DNA from: Clostridia bacterium
Lineage (GTDB): Bacteria > Bacillota > Clostridia > CAKSNL01 > HGM11501
DNA: 25,122 bases
Assembly (NCBI GenBank): GCA_017390225.1
Contig: JAFPCL010000040.1
Span: forward strand, 1-25,122
Direction: 5' to 3'
The notes below the pieces were generated by a model, which was given only the letters and a program-made list of their open reading frames with translations, did not search any database and was not told where the DNA came from. This document shows, in pieces, positions 1 through 7,638 of this stretch. Made by a program: the position numbers and the translations under genes. Numbering within the stretch: the first letter of the stretch is position 1; every line of letters begins with the position of its first letter.

Positions 1-2
1 GG

Positions 3-131
3 CTTGTGACCCAAGATACAGAAAATGCATACTATGGCAGTAGCAGGGAAATAAACAATATACCGATGTGGGGACACCTGCATCGGTTTATTATTGGATT
101 TTCCTTAAAAAGGAGTGTGCATTTTCTATGA
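3..131 (+). CDS. Possible 3' end of an upstream gene (partial)
   Basis: Frame 3 is open from the left edge to a TGA at 129-131, about 42 codons. The stop overlaps the ATG of the MFS gene at 128 in an ATGA arrangement, which is typical of translationally coupled genes. The visible C-terminus ends in IIGFSLKRSVHFL; I recognise no family. The frame could be open by chance, because 42 codons without a stop is not rare. A perfect 7-bp inverted repeat lies inside it, so the same stretch could instead be untranslated leader or terminator. The sequence upstream of position 1 would settle it. Confidence 0.3.
   Translation, partial: LVTQDTENAYYGSSREINNIPMWGHLHRFIIGFSLKRSVHFL
62..87 (+). other. Short hairpin upstream of the MFS gene
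   Basis: ACCGATG (62-68) pairs perfectly with CATCGGT (81-87) across a 12-nt loop, followed by TTTATT. It could be a weak terminator of an upstream transcript or a leader hairpin. The T-tract is poor and the stretch may be coding, so the role is uncertain. Confidence 0.3.
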
Positions 132-1276
132 AATATACATATAAACATACAATAGCGGCGTGCTTTATAAGCTATGTGATCCATGCAGTCATTGTCAGCT
201 TTGCGCCACTGTTGTTTTTGACTTTTCATGAAATATACGGGATTTCCATGCATCAGATTACGTATTTAATCGTTGCTAATTTCGGCGTGCAACTGCTCAC
301 GGATTTATTGGCATCTCACTATACTCTATACCTTGGGTATAGAAAAAGTCTGGTATTGGGGCAAGTGCTGTGTGCAATGGGGTTCTTTTTGATGGCGATC
401 CTACCGGAAGTTATGCCACCGCTTACAGGACTTTTGATTTCTATTTCGTTGTATGCCATGGGCGGTGGACTTTTAGAGGCACTGATTAATGCCGTGGCAC
501 AGGGGTGTCCGACGAAAAATAAAGAAAAAATCATGAGCTTGATGCATTCCTGTTATAGCTGGGGCGTTATGCTGACGGTGCTTGTGAGTACGGCATTTTT
601 CTTTTTTGTTGGCATCGGACATTGGCGGTTTTTGGCTTTTCTTTTCGGACTTCTGCCTTTGGGCAATATGTTTTTGTTTCTGCATGTACCACTGTATCCT
701 GTTGTGGAAACAGGCGCGGATGTTCCGAATTATAAAGAACTTTTTTGTCAAAAAAACTTTATCCTGATGCTTCTTATGATGTTGTGTGCCGGTGCAAGTG
801 AACAGGCAGTCGCGCAGTGGGCATCGGCTTATGCGGAAATGCGCCTGAATGTTTCCAAAACCATGGGTGATCTGTGGGGTGTGTGCGGTTTTTCGGCATT
901 GATGGGCGTGGCAAGAATTCTTTACTCTAAATGGAGCGGACAGAGAATACTCAAAATCAGTGCGATTTTGTGTGTGGTGAGTTATTTGCTGATTGGATTG
1001 ACTGAAAATCCTCTTTGGGGGCTTGTGGGCTGTGCTCTGTGCGGATTGTCTGTCGGAGCCTTTTGGCCGGGAACATTTTCCATGGCGACAATCCGCGTGA
1101 GAAACGGCGGAACAACAATGTTTGCTCTTTTGGCGTTTGCCGGAGACATGGGAAGTGTGCTCGGCCCGATGCTGGTGGGACTTGGCATACATAACGGAAT
1201 GAACAGAGGTGTGCTTGGCGCAATTGTGTTTCCCATGTTAATGACAATATGCATGGAAAAAAATAAAAAAGCTTGA
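128..1276 (+). CDS. MFS transporter, probable exporter
   Basis: A 382-residue polytopic membrane protein with about 12 hydrophobic segments, the usual size of a single-subunit major facilitator. The start at ATG 128 is preferred over an in-frame ATG at 68: AAAAAGGAG lies at 107-115 before 128, nothing comparable lies before 68, and the protein then begins MKYTYKHTIAACF. The C-terminal half has small-residue-rich helices (GLSVGAFWPGTF, LLAFAGDMGSVLGP) resembling the FucP/sugar-type MFS branch. Substrate and direction cannot be read from sequence. Its stop overlaps the -35 box of the promoter for the following ATP-grasp/opine dehydrogenase unit, so it may be read separately from the enzymes. 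Its position suggests it moves the product or a precursor of that pathway (inference). Confidence 0.85.
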   Translation: MKYTYKHTIAACFISYVIHAVIVSFAPLLFLTFHEIYGISMHQITYLIVANFGVQLLTDLLASHYTLYLGYRKSLVLGQVLCAMGFFLMAILPEVMPPLTGLLISISLYAMGGGLLEALINAVAQGCPTKNKEKIMSLMHSCYSWGVMLTVLVSTAFFFFVGIGHWRFLAFLFGLLPLGNMFLFLHVPLYPVVETGADVPNYKELFCQKNFILMLLMMLCAGASEQAVAQWASAYAEMRLNVSKTMGDLWGVCGFSALMGVARILYSKWSGQRILKISAILCVVSYLLIGLTENPLWGLVGCALCGLSVGAFWPGTFSMATIRVRNGGTTMFALLAFAGDMGSVLGPMLVGLGIHNGMNRGVLGAIVFPMLMTICMEKNKKA

Positions 1277-1301
1277 TTTTTTTATATAACTATAGTATAA
1301 T
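1273..1301 (+). promoter_or_regulatory. Promoter of the ATP-grasp/opine dehydrogenase unit
   Basis: TTGATT (1273-1278), a 17-bp spacer and a perfect TATAAT (1296-1301). Predicted transcription start is near 1308, about 25 nt before the ATG at 1333. The -35 box overlaps the TGA stop of the MFS gene. Confidence 0.7.
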
Positions 1302-1332
1302 TAAAAAAAACATCCTAAAAGAAGGTTTTTGT

Positions 1333-2523
1333 ATGAAAAAACGCATTTTGATTTTAGGCGGAGCCAGAGGTCAGGTAGATATAATAAAAAAAGTAAAAGA
1401 ACTGGGGCATTATGCCATTGTGGCAAGTATTCCCGGTAATTTTATAGGACTTGCTTTGGCAGACGAAGTCTTTTATATTGATATTTCGGATCCGAAGGCT
1501 GTGTCGAACTGTGTGCGAGATCATCAAATTGACGCAGTGGTAACAGCCTGCTTGGATACGGGGATTCCTGCGCTTGGAAGAGCCTGTGAAGACAACGGAT
1601 TGGTCGGGCTCAGTGCGGAAACGGCAAAGATTTCTGCAAACAAGCTGTTGATGAAGCAAATGTTTATGGAAAATGGTGTGTCTACCGCAAAGTATATGGT
1701 GGTTCGCACGGCTGAAGATGCGGACATGGCGAAGAAAACACTGTCATTTCCTTTAATCATAAAAGCTGTGGATTTGCAGGGAAGCCGTGGCATTAATATT
1801 GTAGAAGATCCGAAGGATTTTGATGCAATGTTGTCCGACACGATGAACGAGACCAAGGAAGATTATTGCATTGTCGAAGAGTTTATCGTGGGTTATGAAT
1901 TTGGCGCACAGGCCTTCGTTTATGGCGGTGAAATTCTGTTTATTATGCCGGCGGGAGATATTACTTTCCGAAGCGGAACAAATGTGCCGGTAGGTCACTA
2001 TGTGCCTATGAATTTCAACGAGGAAACAACGGCACGGATCGAAGAACAAGTCACACGTGCAATCAAAGCAATCAAATTGGATAATTGTGCAGTAAACGTT
2101 GATTTACTGATGCGAGATGGTGAAATTTTTGTCATCGAGCTCACCGGCCGTATCGGAGCAAATTGCCTGTCGCAGTTGACATCCATTTATTATAATATAG
2201 ATATCAATAAAATGATTGTAGAGGCCGCCCTTGGCATCAATCCGAAGCCGTATTTCGAAGCAACGGCAAAGCCCGGGAAATGCGGTTATGCAAAAATGCT
2301 GTTTTCCATGCAATCGGGCGTAGTAAAAAAGATAGAAAACAAAAATCAAGAGAATCCCAATATTTATGAGATTACATTATGGGTGGATAAGGGAGATTTG
2401 GTGAATCAATTCAAAAATTCCAAGAACTGCATCGGACAGGTTGTTGTGACAGGCGACAGCATGGAAGAATGTGAGTCTTTGATGGAAGAGGTTTTGTCGA
2501 ATATTGTCGTAGAATTGGAGTAA
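1333..2523 (+). CDS. ATP-grasp ligase (CPSase-large-subunit-like)
   Basis: A 396-residue ATP-grasp enzyme of the class that activates a carboxylate as an acyl-phosphate and joins it to an amine. It starts at ATG 1333 behind AGAAGG. Residues 1-100 form a Rossmann-like pre-ATP-grasp domain beginning KKRILILGGARGQVD. The ATP-grasp fold follows: LIIKAVDLQGSRG with the probable ATP-binding Lys144, the VEEFIVGYEF strand (181-190) with the purine-contact region, and the metal cluster Asp257, Glu269 and Asn277 in NVDLLM...IELTGRIGAN. All key residues seem intact. Substrates are not predictable. About 50 bp separate it from a second ATP-grasp gene, and an opine dehydrogenase-family gene follows, so ligation of an amino acid or opine is a reasonable guess. 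Members of this broad class also occur in capsule and peptide-metabolite loci. Confidence 0.88.
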   Translation: MKKRILILGGARGQVDIIKKVKELGHYAIVASIPGNFIGLALADEVFYIDISDPKAVSNCVRDHQIDAVVTACLDTGIPALGRACEDNGLVGLSAETAKISANKLLMKQMFMENGVSTAKYMVVRTAEDADMAKKTLSFPLIIKAVDLQGSRGINIVEDPKDFDAMLSDTMNETKEDYCIVEEFIVGYEFGAQAFVYGGEILFIMPAGDITFRSGTNVPVGHYVPMNFNEETTARIEEQVTRAIKAIKLDNCAVNVDLLMRDGEIFVIELTGRIGANCLSQLTSIYYNIDINKMIVEAALGINPKPYFEATAKPGKCGYAKMLFSMQSGVVKKIENKNQENPNIYEITLWVDKGDLVNQFKNSKNCIGQVVVTGDSMEECESLMEEVLSNIVVELE

Positions 2524-2574
2524 TATGCGGCAATAATAAACAGATTTTGCAAGTGAAAAAAGAGGAGATTAAGT

Positions 2575-3642
2575 ATGAGTAGTAAGCTTCGTCCGTTGTA
2601 TGACAAGCTTTATACAACGATAGATGTTAAATTGGTGGCTCTTCAAGCCAATCGGGACGGGAAAAAAAGAGCTAAAAAAATCCCGATGAAAGAAGGCTTT
2701 GACAGGGATTTTCGCAAAAAAGTTGTGCCCTATTGGAAAAAATTCGGCGTGCGGCCGAAAAAGCACTGGTTTCGCATTTATTGTGAAAAAAGAGAGTCTG
2801 TAGATCCTCGGTTCATTCCGGATGACATTTGGTTCAGTCGTGTTGTTCCTCATTATAATCATATCCTTTTTTCTCAGGCGTTGCAGGATAAATGCTTGCA
2901 TCAATGGTTTGTTCCCGATGTTCGCAGGCCGGAAACCGTGGTAAAAAATATATCCGGACTGTTTTATGATGATATGCTGAATCTGATTGATGAAGAAGAA
3001 GCAATCAGAAGATGCATGGCATGTGAGCGCTATATTGTAAAGCCTTCGGTAGGCAGTGGCAGAGGTGCCGATATTCATTTCTATAACGGAAGCAGTCTGT
3101 CGGAGCAAGAAACAAAGCAAATGTTTGCTAAATATAAAAACAAAAATTTCATTGTGCAAAAGCCGGTGCGGCAGCATAAAGTCTTATCGGATATTTACGA
3201 TAAATCCTTAAATACCATCCGTGTGGTTACTTTTGTCCATAAAGGCGAAGCACATGTTCTTTCCGTGATTGTCCGCATGGGTGCCGGTGGCAGTGAAATC
3301 GACAATTTTTCCAAAGGCGGCTATGCTTGCAAGGTTCATATGGATGGAAATTTAGACACCTATGCCGTAGACAGAAAAGCAAACTGGGTGACAAAGCATC
3401 CGGGCGGCGCCGTGTTTGCGGAAATAAAACTTCCGCGTTTTGATCATTTTATTGAGGTTGTGAAAACAGCGGCAAAGAAAGTTCCGCATTTTTCCATTCT
3501 CGGATGGGATTTTGCTATCGACGAAGATGGCGAGCCGGTATTCATTGAATATAATGTCATTCCGGATCAAAATCAAAAAACATGGGGCCCGACTTTTGGC
3601 GACATGACGGATGAAATATTAGAAGAAGTATTTAAAAAATAA
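2575..3642 (+). CDS. Sugar-transfer-associated ATP-grasp protein
   Basis: A 355-residue protein that I assign to the sugar-transfer-associated ATP-grasp family (ATPgrasp_ST/TupA-like), whose members sit in polysaccharide and teichuronopeptide-type loci. It starts at ATG 2575 behind AGAGGAG. A basic N-terminal region (1-80) precedes the ATP-grasp core: RYIVKPSVGSGRGADI with Lys156 and a glycine-rich loop, NFIVQKPVRQH (191-201), LNTIRVVTFV (212-221), and metal ligands Asp312, Glu325 and Asn327 in GWDFAIDEDGEPVFIEYNV. Family members are thought to attach amino acids or peptides to glycans; this has been little tested. It lies in one unit with a second ATP-grasp enzyme and an opine dehydrogenase-like enzyme, 15 bp from the latter. 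The acceptor could be a sugar carboxylate or a small molecule. Confidence 0.85.
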   Translation: MSSKLRPLYDKLYTTIDVKLVALQANRDGKKRAKKIPMKEGFDRDFRKKVVPYWKKFGVRPKKHWFRIYCEKRESVDPRFIPDDIWFSRVVPHYNHILFSQALQDKCLHQWFVPDVRRPETVVKNISGLFYDDMLNLIDEEEAIRRCMACERYIVKPSVGSGRGADIHFYNGSSLSEQETKQMFAKYKNKNFIVQKPVRQHKVLSDIYDKSLNTIRVVTFVHKGEAHVLSVIVRMGAGGSEIDNFSKGGYACKVHMDGNLDTYAVDRKANWVTKHPGGAVFAEIKLPRFDHFIEVVKTAAKKVPHFSILGWDFAIDEDGEPVFIEYNVIPDQNQKTWGPTFGDMTDEILEEVFKK

Positions 3643-3657
3643 AAGGAGTTTTTACAT

Positions 3658-4731
3658 ATGAAAGTTGCAGTATTGGGTGCAGGCAACGGCGGCTGTGCTG
3701 TTGCGGCGGATATGTCTCTCAGAAATCATGAGGTAACCCTCATTAAAACATCCAATGCGATGCATAACGAGAATTTTCAATATCTTTTGGAAAACAACGG
3801 TAAAATCGTTTTGCACGAAAACGGCGAAGAAAAGCAAACGAATATTTATCGAGTTTCTACGGATGTTTCGCTGATTTCCGAATGTGATATTGTTTTCATC
3901 TATGTTCAAACGAAGTTTCACGAACCGCTGATTGAAAGAATCGTTCCTCATCTGAAAGCGAACCAGATTCTTCTCATCAATCCCGGCTATCTTTCAACGG
4001 CCTATGCATTAAAGCATAAAGTTGGTAAAGACGTTATTGTTGTAGAAGCGCAGAGCTCCTTTATTGATTGCCGTATTTTTGAACCGGGCCATGTGAAGGT
4101 GGGGTTCCGTAATGTCCGAAATCCTTTGGGCATTTTCCCGAATGCAAGAAAAGAAGAAGCCATTGAAAAATTGGAGCAGTTGGGATTTCCCTTTACGTAT
4201 ATTTCTTCTGTAGTGGAAGCGGCGTTGCATAATCCCAACCTGATTGTGCACACGGTCGGTGCCATTATGAGCATTCCCCGCATTGAAAAAACCAAAGGTG
4301 AATACTGCATGTATCACGAAGTGTTCACCCCCAGTGTGTGGCGCATTTTGGAACAGCTCGACAGCGAAAAAATGGATGTGCTTGAAAAGCTGGGATTTGA
4401 AAGACTTCCCTATGTGGAAGCCTGCAAGTTCCGCAACAGTCTGGACGATGATCGAGATGCCAAAGAAGTATTCTTTTGGTATGCCGCCATGCCCACTCGC
4501 GCCAAAGGCCCGATTGTAGTAGACTCCCGTTATATTGCCGAGGACGTGCCCCAAGGGCTTGTTATGTTGGAAGCACTGGGCAAGCAGTTGGGAGTCCCTA
4601 CACCGATTACCACATCTTTGATAGAATTGGCAACGGCGGCGCTGGGGCGCGATATGCGTGAGGAAGGTCGTTCTCCCGAAAAGCTGGGAACAGAGAATAT
4701 TGCTATGATATTAAAAGACTGCGGTAGATAA
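3658..4731 (+). CDS. Octopine/nopaline dehydrogenase-family protein
   Basis: A 357-residue NAD(P)-dependent opine dehydrogenase-type enzyme. The family reductively condenses an amino-acid amino group with a 2-oxo acid such as pyruvate, giving an N-(carboxyalkyl)amino acid. It starts at ATG 3658 behind AAAAGGAG. The N-terminal Rossmann domain opens KVAVLGAGNGGCAVAAD with GxGxxG-type spacing. The C-terminal all-helical domain carries NLIVHTVG, where Asn194 and His198 match the conserved Asn-x3-His motif containing the catalytic histidine. Length is normal and no key residue is missing. Relatives include the invertebrate opine enzymes, CENDH, and the CntM/ODH enzymes of staphylopine-type metallophores. 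No CntL-like nicotianamine synthase is visible here, so a metallophore cannot be claimed. Two ATP-grasp genes upstream suggest the opine is coupled to something else. Confidence 0.87.
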   Translation: MKVAVLGAGNGGCAVAADMSLRNHEVTLIKTSNAMHNENFQYLLENNGKIVLHENGEEKQTNIYRVSTDVSLISECDIVFIYVQTKFHEPLIERIVPHLKANQILLINPGYLSTAYALKHKVGKDVIVVEAQSSFIDCRIFEPGHVKVGFRNVRNPLGIFPNARKEEAIEKLEQLGFPFTYISSVVEAALHNPNLIVHTVGAIMSIPRIEKTKGEYCMYHEVFTPSVWRILEQLDSEKMDVLEKLGFERLPYVEACKFRNSLDDDRDAKEVFFWYAAMPTRAKGPIVVDSRYIAEDVPQGLVMLEALGKQLGVPTPITTSLIELATAALGRDMREEGRSPEKLGTENIAMILKDCGR

Positions 4732-5118
4732 AGGTCAGTTATCAAAGGTGCGATGACAATGACTTTATATTTGATCTAATCTCATATACAGGAATCCGAT
4801 TTTGTATTCGGTCGTTTGATTTGATGGTTATACAGAAATCAAGTGAGGATACGGTATGGATTATGCAACAAGAAAAAGACAAAAAAGAAAGGTCTGCGAG
4901 AGGCATCCGAATGTCGGGGTGCTAATCGTGGGCTTTCTGATTCTCTACAGGGAAGAACGTCGTATTAAATTCAAAATATAAGAATGTTTTTTTGTATGCG
5001 GTTTGCTTTTGCAAAAAAATGCTGAATTAAGCTAATCCCTATGTGAATGCGTTGCACAGAAAATGCTTTCTTTATGGAGATAAAAAAGTGTTTTTATACA
5101 AATGAAGGAGTATGCAAA
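4732..5118. other. 387-bp intergenic region
   Basis: No RNA gene, terminator with a U-tract or consensus promoter is convincing here. An inverted repeat TTGATTT/AAATCAA with a 13-nt loop lies around 4815-4842. Directly after it come a good ribosome binding site and a 41-codon ORF (see 4856-4981). The remainder, 4982-5103, is A/T-rich up to the GAAGGAG of the deacetylase gene. Confidence 0.5.
4856..4981 (+). CDS. Candidate micro-ORF, 41 aa, basic/hydrophobic
   Basis: ATG 4856 is preceded by AGTGAGGA (4842-4849) with a 6-nt spacer, a plausible ribosome binding site. The 41-residue product starts with a very basic stretch (RKRQKRK), has one short hydrophobic segment (VGVLIVGFLILY) and ends with a basic tail (RRIKFKI). 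The hydrophobic run is about 12 residues, short for a full transmembrane helix, so peripheral membrane attachment is as likely. It sits alone between the opine dehydrogenase-family gene and the deacetylase gene. No family is recognised. It could be spurious or a decayed remnant. Confidence 0.3.
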   Translation: MDYATRKRQKRKVCERHPNVGVLIVGFLILYREERRIKFKI

Positions 5119-5910
5119 ATGAAGATCATTTTAAATGCAGATGATTTTGGGAAAAATAAGGAAGCAAATGAAGCTATCAAATATTGTTTTGAAAAGGGCT
5201 ATTGCACACAGGCATCGTTGATGACATCGTTCGGAAAGGCAACGGAAGATGCAGTTGAGATGGCAAAAGAATATGGATTCTTTGACAAAATCGGATGTCA
5301 TATCAATTTAAGAGAAGGCGCGCCCATGTCCGAAAAAATAAAGAATATATCGGCGTATGTGAAAGACGGTGTGTTCTTGCAGGCTTCCGATGCAGAAGAT
5401 AAAATGGCAGAAATTTATAGATTTAATCCTAAATATATTGCACCTCTGCAAGACGAACTCCGCAGACAAATAGAAAAATTTCTTTCTTTCGAACCATCTT
5501 TTATGCATTGCGATTTTCATCATAGTGTGCATTGCCAAATCCCGATTGCTATCGCTATGCGGCCACTTCTAAAAGAATACGGATTTCAATCGGCTCGCGG
5601 ACGGGTGTATCGGCACAACTTCACAAAGCAATGGGAGACTTTTACCGGCATGGTTGACCATCTTTTCTTTTGGGGAAAAAATGTGAAAAAAGCAGATATT
5701 TCGTTTAATTATGATGGATTTTTGCGTTGGGGTGAAAAGCATCCGATGGAAGATAAATTTGTTGAAATTTTCTCTCATCCGGAAATGATAAACGGACAAT
5801 GCATTGACAGGTATACAAGGGAAAACAAAATCATAGAAGAAACAATCGGAGATGTTCTTGCACAATATCAAAACACCCCGATTGTGACTTATCGGGATTT
5901 AGTGAAATAG
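5119..5910 (+). CDS. ChbG/YdjC-family carbohydrate deacetylase
   Basis: A 263-residue member of the YdjC/ChbG family, metal-dependent deacetylases of N-acetylated sugars with a TIM-like barrel. The start is ATG 5119, behind GAAGGAG at 5104-5110; the reading frame is open further upstream but lacks a better site. Visible motifs are LNADDFG (Asp8/Asp9, metal and base), GCHINL (His61) and HCDFHHSVH (His130, Asp132, His134, His138), all expected for this family. Length is typical. The flippase gene begins 16 bp downstream, so the two are probably co-transcribed. That pairing points to a polysaccharide or glycolipid sugar as substrate rather than the chitobiose phosphate of E. coli ChbG (inference). 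Confidence 0.88.
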   Translation: MKIILNADDFGKNKEANEAIKYCFEKGYCTQASLMTSFGKATEDAVEMAKEYGFFDKIGCHINLREGAPMSEKIKNISAYVKDGVFLQASDAEDKMAEIYRFNPKYIAPLQDELRRQIEKFLSFEPSFMHCDFHHSVHCQIPIAIAMRPLLKEYGFQSARGRVYRHNFTKQWETFTGMVDHLFFWGKNVKKADISFNYDGFLRWGEKHPMEDKFVEIFSHPEMINGQCIDRYTRENKIIEETIGDVLAQYQNTPIVTYRDLVK

Positions 5911-5926
5911 AAAAAAGGGGAGCGTT

Positions 5927-7489
5927 ATGTCAAGAACCGTCAATTCCGTGAAAAATATCGTAACGTCATATGCAAACCAATTGCTGATGTTGTTGTTGAA
6001 TTTTGTCGTTCGAACGGCACTCATTCGATATCTTGGCGAGGAATACCTCGGCATCAACGGATTGTTTACAAATATACTGTCCCTGTTGTCTTTGGCGGAA
6101 CTGGGTGTAGGGACAGCAATTTCATTTAAATTATATGGATTGCTTGAAAAAGACGATAAACGGAAAATCCGAATTTATATGAAAATGTATAAAACAATTT
6201 ATACCGCTATTGGAGGTATTATTGTTTTTTTAGGCATTCTCATTGTACCGTTTTTAAAACATATCATCAATGACTATGAAAAAGTGGCAAGCATGGGAAT
6301 CAATGTATCCTTTGTGTTTCTCTTGTATGTATTCAACAGTGCGGCAACCTATTGGTTTATGGCATACAAACAGGTGATTGTCAAAGCTGCGCAAAAAACA
6401 TATAAGTTGACCACTTGGGGATATGGCATTTTCATCGCTTCCTCCGTGGCACAAATTTTAGTTTTGAAATTCACGAAAAATTTCATATTATATACGACTG
6501 TAATTATCGTATTCAATATTCTTTTAAATTTGGTGTATGCAAGGATTGCATCAAGATTATATCCTTATATTAACGAAAAAACGAGCGAGCATATTACAAA
6601 AAAGGAAGCAATCGGTCTTTTTAAAGATTGTGGTGCTTTGCTATTATATAAAATTAATAGTGCTGTGATTAATGCTTCGGATAACATAGTGTTGTCTGCG
6701 GTGAAGGGGATTCATATTGTCGGGTTGTATTCAAATTACACGGTGATTCTCCTGTCGGCAAAGGGGCTGTTCTTGCGGTTTTTCGAATCCATTGAAGCAT
6801 CTATCGGTAGTATTCACGCCACCGGTAATCTTTCATGGAAGCAAAATGTATTTAAAACCGTTAATTTTATTTCTGTATGGATTCATACGGTCGGCGTCGT
6901 CGGCATCGCTGTTTTGTGCGACGAGCTGATGCAGGTGTGGCTGGGAGATCGTTTTATTCTCGATACTTTTGTGTATAACAATGAAACGTATACGTTGCCG
7001 ATTCGCTACTTGGCGGCCGCAGAATTATATTTAGCCGGCTTTGAAGGTTTTTTGGCAAAATTTCGCACAAGTTTCGGTTTGTTCCAACAACTGAAATTCA
7101 GACCCATTATCAGCATGACGACCAATTTAATTATTACAATCATTTTGGTTCCGTTTATGGGCGTCGCAGGTGCAATGATTGGAACACTGGTGGCTTCCTT
7201 GACGATTTTTATGATCGATCCGCTTGTGATTCATAAACATGAGCTCAAATGTTCACCTTTGCGGTACTTTTTAATGAATGTTATCTACACGGTCGTTGCA
7301 TTTTTTGCGGTTGTTGCTTCGGAAGCTCTTTGTAAATTGACGCCTTACGGCACATGGGGGACATTGGTTCTTCATGGTGCAATTTGTGTTGTAGTGTCAT
7401 CTGCGTTGTTTCTCGGCGTGTTTTGCCGTACCTATGCATGCAAAGCATTGGCACAAACGATAAAGGATGTCATAAAAAAACGTAAATAA
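5927..7489 (+). CDS. Wzx/PST-type oligosaccharide flippase
   Basis: A 520-residue polytopic membrane protein of the polysaccharide transport/flippase group in the MOP superfamily, which moves lipid-linked oligosaccharides across the cytoplasmic membrane. It starts at ATG 5927 behind AGGGGAG. The N-terminus (NSVKNIVTSYANQLLMLLLNFVVR) and the region LGINGLFTNILSLLSLAELG are typical of these transporters. About 12-14 hydrophobic segments are spread over the chain, with the polar loop expected in the middle. It lies 16 bp after the ChbG/YdjC gene and is closed by a terminator. No glycosyltransferase, Wzy or Wzz is in the window, so if it serves a surface-glycan locus the other parts lie elsewhere. 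It could also export the product of the neighbouring ATP-grasp genes once lipid-linked. Confidence 0.86.
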   Translation: MSRTVNSVKNIVTSYANQLLMLLLNFVVRTALIRYLGEEYLGINGLFTNILSLLSLAELGVGTAISFKLYGLLEKDDKRKIRIYMKMYKTIYTAIGGIIVFLGILIVPFLKHIINDYEKVASMGINVSFVFLLYVFNSAATYWFMAYKQVIVKAAQKTYKLTTWGYGIFIASSVAQILVLKFTKNFILYTTVIIVFNILLNLVYARIASRLYPYINEKTSEHITKKEAIGLFKDCGALLLYKINSAVINASDNIVLSAVKGIHIVGLYSNYTVILLSAKGLFLRFFESIEASIGSIHATGNLSWKQNVFKTVNFISVWIHTVGVVGIAVLCDELMQVWLGDRFILDTFVYNNETYTLPIRYLAAAELYLAGFEGFLAKFRTSFGLFQQLKFRPIISMTTNLIITIILVPFMGVAGAMIGTLVASLTIFMIDPLVIHKHELKCSPLRYFLMNVIYTVVAFFAVVASEALCKLTPYGTWGTLVLHGAICVVVSSALFLGVFCRTYACKALAQTIKDVIKKRK

Positions 7490-7491
7490 AA

Positions 7492-7531
7492 CCAAGAAAA
7501 AGAGAGCACGGGTTGTTCTCTTTTTTCTTGG
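7492..7531 (+). terminator. Intrinsic terminator after the flippase gene
   Basis: CCAAGAAAAAGAGA (7492-7505) pairs with TCTCTTTTTTCTTGG (7517-7531) with one bulged T. The shorter stem AAGAGA/TCTCTT followed by T's gives the usual terminator shape. It ends the deacetylase-flippase unit just before the nifJ promoter region. Confidence 0.75.
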
Positions 7532-7549
7532 CGAATTGTCGCTTTTTCA

Positions 7550-7567
7550 TCGATAAAATTTTATCGA
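7550..7567. promoter_or_regulatory. 18-bp perfect palindrome, probable operator
   Basis: TCGATAAAATTTTATCGA is a perfect palindrome ending 26 bp upstream of the nifJ -35 box. A second short dyad, ATCG-AATAA-CGAT (7563-7575), overlaps its right end. The position suits an activator or a repressor/looping site. It does not match the Rex, PerR or Zur consensus sequences that I know. Confidence 0.5.
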
Positions 7568-7593
7568 ATAACGATATTTTTTGCATGAAACCC

Positions 7594-7622
7594 TTGACAA
7601 AGCTAAGATAAATTGTTATACT
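7594..7622 (+). promoter_or_regulatory. nifJ promoter
   Basis: A perfect TTGACA (7594-7599), a 17-bp spacer and TATACT (7617-7622), five of six matches. This is one of the best promoters in the window and suits a highly expressed central-metabolism gene. Predicted start is near 7629, giving a leader of about 70 nt. Confidence 0.85.
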
Positions 7623-7638
7623 ATAGGGAAGAGGTTAT

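Noticed and set aside
62..87. GGGGACACCT in the left-edge hairpin as a third copy of the ACAGGGACACC repeat
   Set aside because: The similarity covers only the short GGGACACC string, and the stem arms are different, so it is treated as chance.
473..1192. 239-codon ORF on the - strand in the MFS gene
   Set aside because: Its His/Gln/Lys-rich, repeat-like composition is what the reverse of a membrane-protein gene gives; no ribosome binding site.
3658..4731. Opine dehydrogenase-like gene as proof of a staphylopine-type metallophore locus
   Set aside because: No CntL-like nicotianamine synthase, histidine racemase or metallophore importer genes are visible in the window.
7550..7567. Palindrome upstream of nifJ as a Rex, PerR or Zur site
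   Set aside because: It does not match the TTGTTAA-N4-TTAACAA, TTATAAT-type or TCGTAAT-type half-sites that I know for these regulators.
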